From the NCBI RefSeq assembly GCF_028021195.1, contig NZ_CP115668.1:1860001-1924000 (forward strand): a stretch of 64,000 bases of DNA, written 5' to 3'. The notes under the pieces are model-generated. The model saw only the letters and a program-made list of their open reading frames with translations. It had not been told where the DNA came from and ran no database searches. Numbering within the stretch: the stretch's first letter is position 1; every line of letters starts with the position of its first letter. Of this stretch, positions 60,925 to 64,000 are shown in pieces. Origin of the DNA: Cutibacterium equinum (GTDB lineage: Bacteria; Actinomycetota; Actinomycetes; Propionibacteriales; Propionibacteriaceae). Made by a program: the position numbers and the translations under genes.

Positions 60925-61803
60925 TCACCACGCCCAATTGCCGGAGTACCTCAGTAGGTAGGCCGATTCGATACTGCACTTGTCCTTGACCGGTTCTCCA
61001 CCGTATATCGTTGCCGGGCCGAGGTCTTTTCGCGGACATGGTGCACCAGAGAGTCTGTCGCCGATGCGCTGCAAATCAGAGCGAGGCAATGCGGAAACGG
61101 TGGTCGCGGCTGACAAGGCCGTCGCGATGGTCGTACTCGGGCCGGTGTAGGTGCCGACATGGCGCAAATACCCGTCCGAGATCGCCTTCCACCCCGATTT
61201 CTCGACGTCCTCAGCGTTGACGAACACGTCAGCATTGGCCAGCGCCTGCATCGCCCAGCGAGCGTCCTCGGAGGATGCCGTGTAGTCGGTCACCGTGACC
61301 TTCCACGGTGTGAGGCACACCCCTGCGTTGGACAGGCCGATCTCCCGCCTCATCCTCGCGATCGGTAGGTCCGTCTTCACCGTCTTCTTCGTGATGCAGC
61401 CCTTCGGCAGGCGAGTGCGCTTGTCGACTTCGGATTTCTCCTTGTCGGACAACGCGTGAAGGGACTTCAGGGATGACGCCGCCATGAGTTGGGTGATGTG
61501 GGTCTGCCGGTTGCGTCCGCCTTTGAGCAGGTAGGGGCGCAACGCCGCGACGAGATGATCGTGAGCGTAGCCGTCGTCGTCAGGTAACTCGTGACCATCC
61601 ATGAGCCGCAGGTACTCATATGTACTCTTGAGCGTCCCATTGGCCGACGCTGCCGCTGGCTCGCGAATGAGAGAGTTAGCGGGGCTGAGGACCGCCCCGA
61701 GGTCATCGACAACGGGTGCCTGCGGATCATCGTGCCGAGAGCAGGCAGTAGGCACAAGCAGCATCACCGCTGCCATGCCCGCCAGGAATCGCTGAAAAGA
61801 CAT
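60925..61803 (-). CDS. Lipoprotein of unknown function in an ABC exporter operon
   Basis: 292 residues. Lipobox VPTAC (Cys21). Soluble outer domain with several Cys (KGCITKK, NAGVCLTPW, GAPCPRKD, DKCSIES) that could form two disulfides. No recognised domain. First gene of the operon with a MacB-type ATPase and permease, so it may be the substrate-handling or partner lipoprotein. No Shine-Dalgarno is visible; TATCGT lies 8 nt before the ATG. Confidence 0.78.
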   Translation of the reverse strand: MSFQRFLAGMAAVMLLVPTACSRHDDPQAPVVDDLGAVLSPANSLIREPAAASANGTLKSTYEYLRLMDGHELPDDDGYAHDHLVAALRPYLLKGGRNRQTHITQLMAASSLKSLHALSDKEKSEVDKRTRLPKGCITKKTVKTDLPIARMRREIGLSNAGVCLTPWKVTVTDYTASSEDARWAMQALANADVFVNAEDVEKSGWKAISDGYLRHVGTYTGPSTTIATALSAATTVSALPRSDLQRIGDRLSGAPCPRKDLGPATIYGGEPVKDKCSIESAYLLRYSGNWAW

Positions 61804-62037
61804 CGTCTAAAACGATATGCCCCACCAGGCCCACCTTGACAAGGCCCCCGCATGATGGAGAAGGACCGTGACTTTCATAACAGCGGGTACCCGTCATCCA
61901 CCGGGTCGGGATGCCCACTGGCCCCGCGACGCGATCGCCTCGGCTGCACGAGCCGCCAACATGCGCATCGGAAGGGCGGTCGTCACAGGAGCACGACCCG
62001 CACTCCCCCAGCACACCAAGGCCTTCCCCCACCAGGA
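61804..62037. other. Gap between lipoprotein operon and PIN gene
   Basis: About 230 bp with no convincing gene. It should hold the 3' end of the XRE-ImmA-PIN transcript and the promoter of the lipoprotein operon (TTGTCA, 19 bp, TATCGT on the minus strand). I see no strong terminator. Confidence 0.5.
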
Positions 62038-62625
62038 TTAGGACCCGCCCTGCCAGCGCTTTCTATAGTCATTGACGAGGGCATCGTAATCCTTGGCTTT
62101 CCGCCCCACTCCATGCCCATCATTGAGCAATGCGGCTAGGTACTGTCTGGCTTGGGCGTGGGTGATGCGACCTTTGATTTCAGCGAAGGCAAGAATGTCC
62201 GCCGTCGTGAATACCTTAATCCCTCGCCGTGCGGCTCGGTCCTCGGCATCATGGTCATCAGTCAGAAAAATCGACCTTCCCGCGTGGCCCTCAATATTCG
62301 AGAACCTACTCTCAATAATCGCGATGGTCTCAGCCTCTCCCATATGCTTCCGGTGATTGCTCCGCTCCCCTGGCTTTCGCATTCCGTCAGCAATATTGGC
62401 GGCATTGATAAGTTCGGCGGGAGTAGGCCGGAGTGGTTCTCCAAAGATGGAACCCCAACTTTTCATCTCCGCCAGCCCTTCATATCTGGCACTTCTACCG
62501 CATTCTTGCCAGACCGATTCAGTCCATCGGCCCTGCCCCAGGGTGAACCATTCGACAATGTCGTGACGGCCCAACACGGTGAAGTTGATGAGGACCGTGT
62601 TGTCGGGAAATACGAAGGTGGTCAT
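62038..62625 (-). CDS. PIN-domain protein, third gene of the XRE-ImmA-PIN operon
   Basis: 195 residues. PIN-type acidic residues: Asp8 in VFPDNTVLINF, Glu97/Glu99 in GEAETIAIIESR, and Asp123/124/126 in FLTDDHDAEDRAARRG, followed by KVFTTADILAFAEIKG. PIN domains are Mg-dependent ribonucleases, usually VapC-like toxins, although this one is longer (about 195 against 130 residues). ATG 62625 overlaps the ImmA stop by 4 bp, so it is made together with the peptidase. No VapB-type antitoxin is nearby; the XRE protein may be the restraint. Confidence 0.82.
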   Translation of the reverse strand: MTTFVFPDNTVLINFTVLGRHDIVEWFTLGQGRWTESVWQECGRSARYEGLAEMKSWGSIFGEPLRPTPAELINAANIADGMRKPGERSNHRKHMGEAETIAIIESRFSNIEGHAGRSIFLTDDHDAEDRAARRGIKVFTTADILAFAEIKGRITHAQARQYLAALLNDGHGVGRKAKDYDALVNDYRKRWQGGS

Positions 62626-63362
62626 GGCAACTCGCGGAGCAGAACAGTCACATCCTCGTCGCTTGGCCCAGTATTGGGTTCTGCAAGGCCGAGGTCCTCA
62701 ACAGGAACATCCATCGCCCATGCCAAGGATTCCGCAGGAGCTCGCCCGGTGACGACTGCGTGTTCGAGGTCAGACAGCAAGGTAGCAGGTAGCATCCTGG
62801 TTGATGCTGCATCGCGGCGCCGAGTAATCGGATCGGGACTGACATCACAGCCTGCCCAGTGATGGCGCAGAAATGCGAACGTGTTTTCCGTCAGCGCGTT
62901 CTCAACCCCACCACAAGGGGTTATGCCCAAAAAACCTAACCTGTTGCTGAGTGCGTCATTCGAGATCCCGAGATCCCACACCAGCTGTGCCACTGTGGAC
63001 AAATCCACCGTAGCCCAGTCAACTCCTCTGACGACGTCCTCGGGCATGAGTAGCTCGGCAGCAAAAGCGTTGGCGGTTTTCTCCTCCTCGCCGCCCCGGT
63101 CGACTTGATGCATGTGTCCCGAGAGGATATGCCCGAGCTCATGGGCTAGCGAAAAGTTCTGGCGGAACCACGACACTGTCCGTTGGACGACGATAACGTC
63201 ACGTTCTGGCAAATGCAGGGTGTACGCGGCACCGTTGATGTCGAGGACGAGAACGTCGATCCCGAGATTCTCGGTGATGCGTGCGGCCATGTCGTGGCTG
63301 TATCCTTCCCCGAGGATCTCACGCACCTGCACCGGGGACATTGCCCTGTGCACCGATGTCAC
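62622..63362 (-). CDS. ImmA/IrrE-family metallopeptidase
   Basis: 246 residues from GTG 63362, overlapping the XRE stop by 4 bp. Zinc motif HELGH (His74, Glu75, His78) in NFSLAHELGHILSGHMH, and the third-ligand region EEEKTANAFAAELLMP. Residues 160-246 form an extra C-terminal segment. Relatives (ImmA of ICEBs1, IrrE/PprI of Deinococcus) cleave an XRE-type repressor encoded beside them, so cleavage of the 63359-63688 product is expected. Confidence 0.9.
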   Translation of the reverse strand: MTSVHRAMSPVQVREILGEGYSHDMAARITENLGIDVLVLDINGAAYTLHLPERDVIVVQRTVSWFRQNFSLAHELGHILSGHMHQVDRGGEEEKTANAFAAELLMPEDVVRGVDWATVDLSTVAQLVWDLGISNDALSNRLGFLGITPCGGVENALTENTFAFLRHHWAGCDVSPDPITRRRDAASTRMLPATLLSDLEHAVVTGRAPAESLAWAMDVPVEDLGLAEPNTGPSDEDVTVLLRELP

Positions 63363-63688
63363 CGGTATGCCTGCCGATAGATCAGGGCGATGTCCTCCAG
63401 GACCTGACGGTCCGCATCCATTGCGTCAGAGCTCCACTCCCGGCTTGCAGCGTCATAGCGATGCCGGGCCGCAATGGCCGGGGCGTCTTCTTCGCCAGTC
63501 ACCAACCAATTCATCGACACACCGAGGGTCTCTGCAAGGTCAGCAACTTCGAGAGCCGAAAACTGGCGATGCCCCGACAAAGATTTCGAAAACTTCGACG
63601 GCGACAGCCCAATCGCGTTGGCGACCTCGATTTGGGACCGTCCATCCTGGTCCACGGCCTGGCGGGCTCGCTCACTGATCTCGCTCAT
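63359..63688 (-). CDS. XRE-family repressor
   Basis: 109 residues from ATG 63688 (MSEISERARQAVDQDGR). Helix-turn-helix: SQIEVANAIGLSPSKFSKSL with SGHRQFSALEVADLAETLGV. A C-terminal stretch of about 35 residues could be the ImmA-sensitive part. A perfect palindrome (63707-63727) lies 18 bp upstream over the promoter, and TATGCT 7 nt before the ATG suits a leaderless mRNA. Earlier in-frame starts would run across the -10. Confidence 0.88.
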   Translation of the reverse strand: MSEISERARQAVDQDGRSQIEVANAIGLSPSKFSKSLSGHRQFSALEVADLAETLGVSMNWLVTGEEDAPAIAARHRYDAASREWSSDAMDADRQVLEDIALIYRQAYR

Positions 63689-63706
63689 ACCATGCAGCAT
63701 ACCAGC

Positions 63707-63727
63707 GTGTTTCGAAAATCGAAACAC
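63707..63727 (-). promoter_or_regulatory. Operator palindrome of the XRE-ImmA-PIN operon
   Basis: GTGTTTCGA and TCGAAACAC are exact complements separated by AAA. The site covers the expected -35 region; the -10 TATGCT is at 63699-63694. It is the natural binding site for the XRE protein and implies autorepression. Confidence 0.8.
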
Positions 63728-63814
63728 AGCGAGATTGGCATCACTCCTTCGCCTGGAGCACGTGGCCGGAACCAGCCGCTGAGCACAACCATCCTGTCAG
63801 GACGACGAGCTACG

Positions 63815-64000
63815 CTAGCGCTCCTTGGCGTTCATGAGGTTGAACCCGATCATCGCGCCGATAACCACAGCCCGATGCATCGGAGAGGACCCCGGCGCAA
63901 ACGTCATGGCATAGTTACCCCGTCTCATCATCAAGTCCTTCGGCGAGCCGCCCCGCTTCACGAAGGCAAGCACGCCGCCCTCACCCTCAACCGTGAATTC
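63815..64000 (-). CDS. C-terminal part of a LURP-one/scramblase-like protein (partial)
   Basis: The last 61 codons of a gene that continues beyond the right edge; the stop is TAG at 63815-63817. The sequence includes GGVLAFVKRGGSPKDLMMRR, NYAMTFAPGSSPMHRAVVIG and AMIGFNLMNAKER. The hydrophobic helix after a beta-rich part recalls LURP-one/phospholipid-scramblase-related proteins. The assignment is tentative, but the reading frame is convincing. Confidence 0.6.
   Translation of the reverse strand, partial: EFTVEGEGGVLAFVKRGGSPKDLMMRRGNYAMTFAPGSSPMHRAVVIGAMIGFNLMNAKER

Overview
This window looks like the ribosomal-protein, translation-factor and RNA-polymerase region of a Propionibacteriaceae chromosome, most likely a Cutibacterium species. 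The evidence is high GC, actinobacterial gene order (rpsJ / tuf-fusA-rpsG-rpsL / rpoC-rpoB / rplL-rplJ / rplA-rplK-nusG-secE-tRNA-Trp / hadB-hadA-rpmG), glnS beside gltX, a KorAB 2-oxoglutarate:ferredoxin oxidoreductase, and surface proteins of the choice-of-anchor M type. The species call is an inference; no database was searched.

Layout. 1-140 is the 5' part of rpsJ. 651-2606 is a fused BioW-BioF biotin gene preceded by a BioQ-like palindrome. 2656-5909 holds divergent gltX and glnS. 6012-9938 holds a Tat-exported 5'-nucleotidase and a membrane alpha/beta hydrolase that seems to start at CTG. 9999-10059 is a perfect 29-bp palindrome. 10192-18705 carries tuf, a two-gene envelope operon with Pro/Gly/Gln-rich low-complexity tails, fusA, rpsG and rpsL. 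19051-22671 carries three secreted proteins. 22917-36441 is rpoC, rpoB, a hypothetical gene, the L7/L12-L10 and L1-L11 operons, nusG, secE and tRNA-Trp. 36550-42048 has an LCP ligase, an aminotransferase, murB, hadB, hadA, rpmG and three tRNAs. 42222-52219 has xth, an enoyl-CoA hydratase/HIBYL-CoA hydrolase, a metal ABC transporter with a DtxR/MntR regulator, an MptB-like mannosyltransferase and korAB.

Accessory end (52220-64000). A vapBC toxin-antitoxin relic is followed by three tandem cobalamin riboswitches. The first controls a large secreted protein (alpha/alpha-barrel-like domain, SGNH hydrolase, PKD domain) coupled to a small membrane protein. The second controls an in-frame deletion derivative of that protein plus a second copy of the membrane protein. 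The third is decayed and precedes only a scrap of the gene and an M13 metallopeptidase. After these come an ABC exporter with a lipoprotein and a translationally coupled XRE-ImmA-PIN operon behind a perfect operator palindrome.

Most notable signals: (1) four secreted proteins end exactly at LPxTG plus one hydrophobic residue, with no membrane anchor; (2) the tandem, decaying B12-riboswitch locus; (3) the XRE-ImmA-PIN operon, a candidate damage- or phage-sensing toxin module; (4) a surface-protein promoter with a seven-G tract in its spacer, a candidate phase-variation switch.
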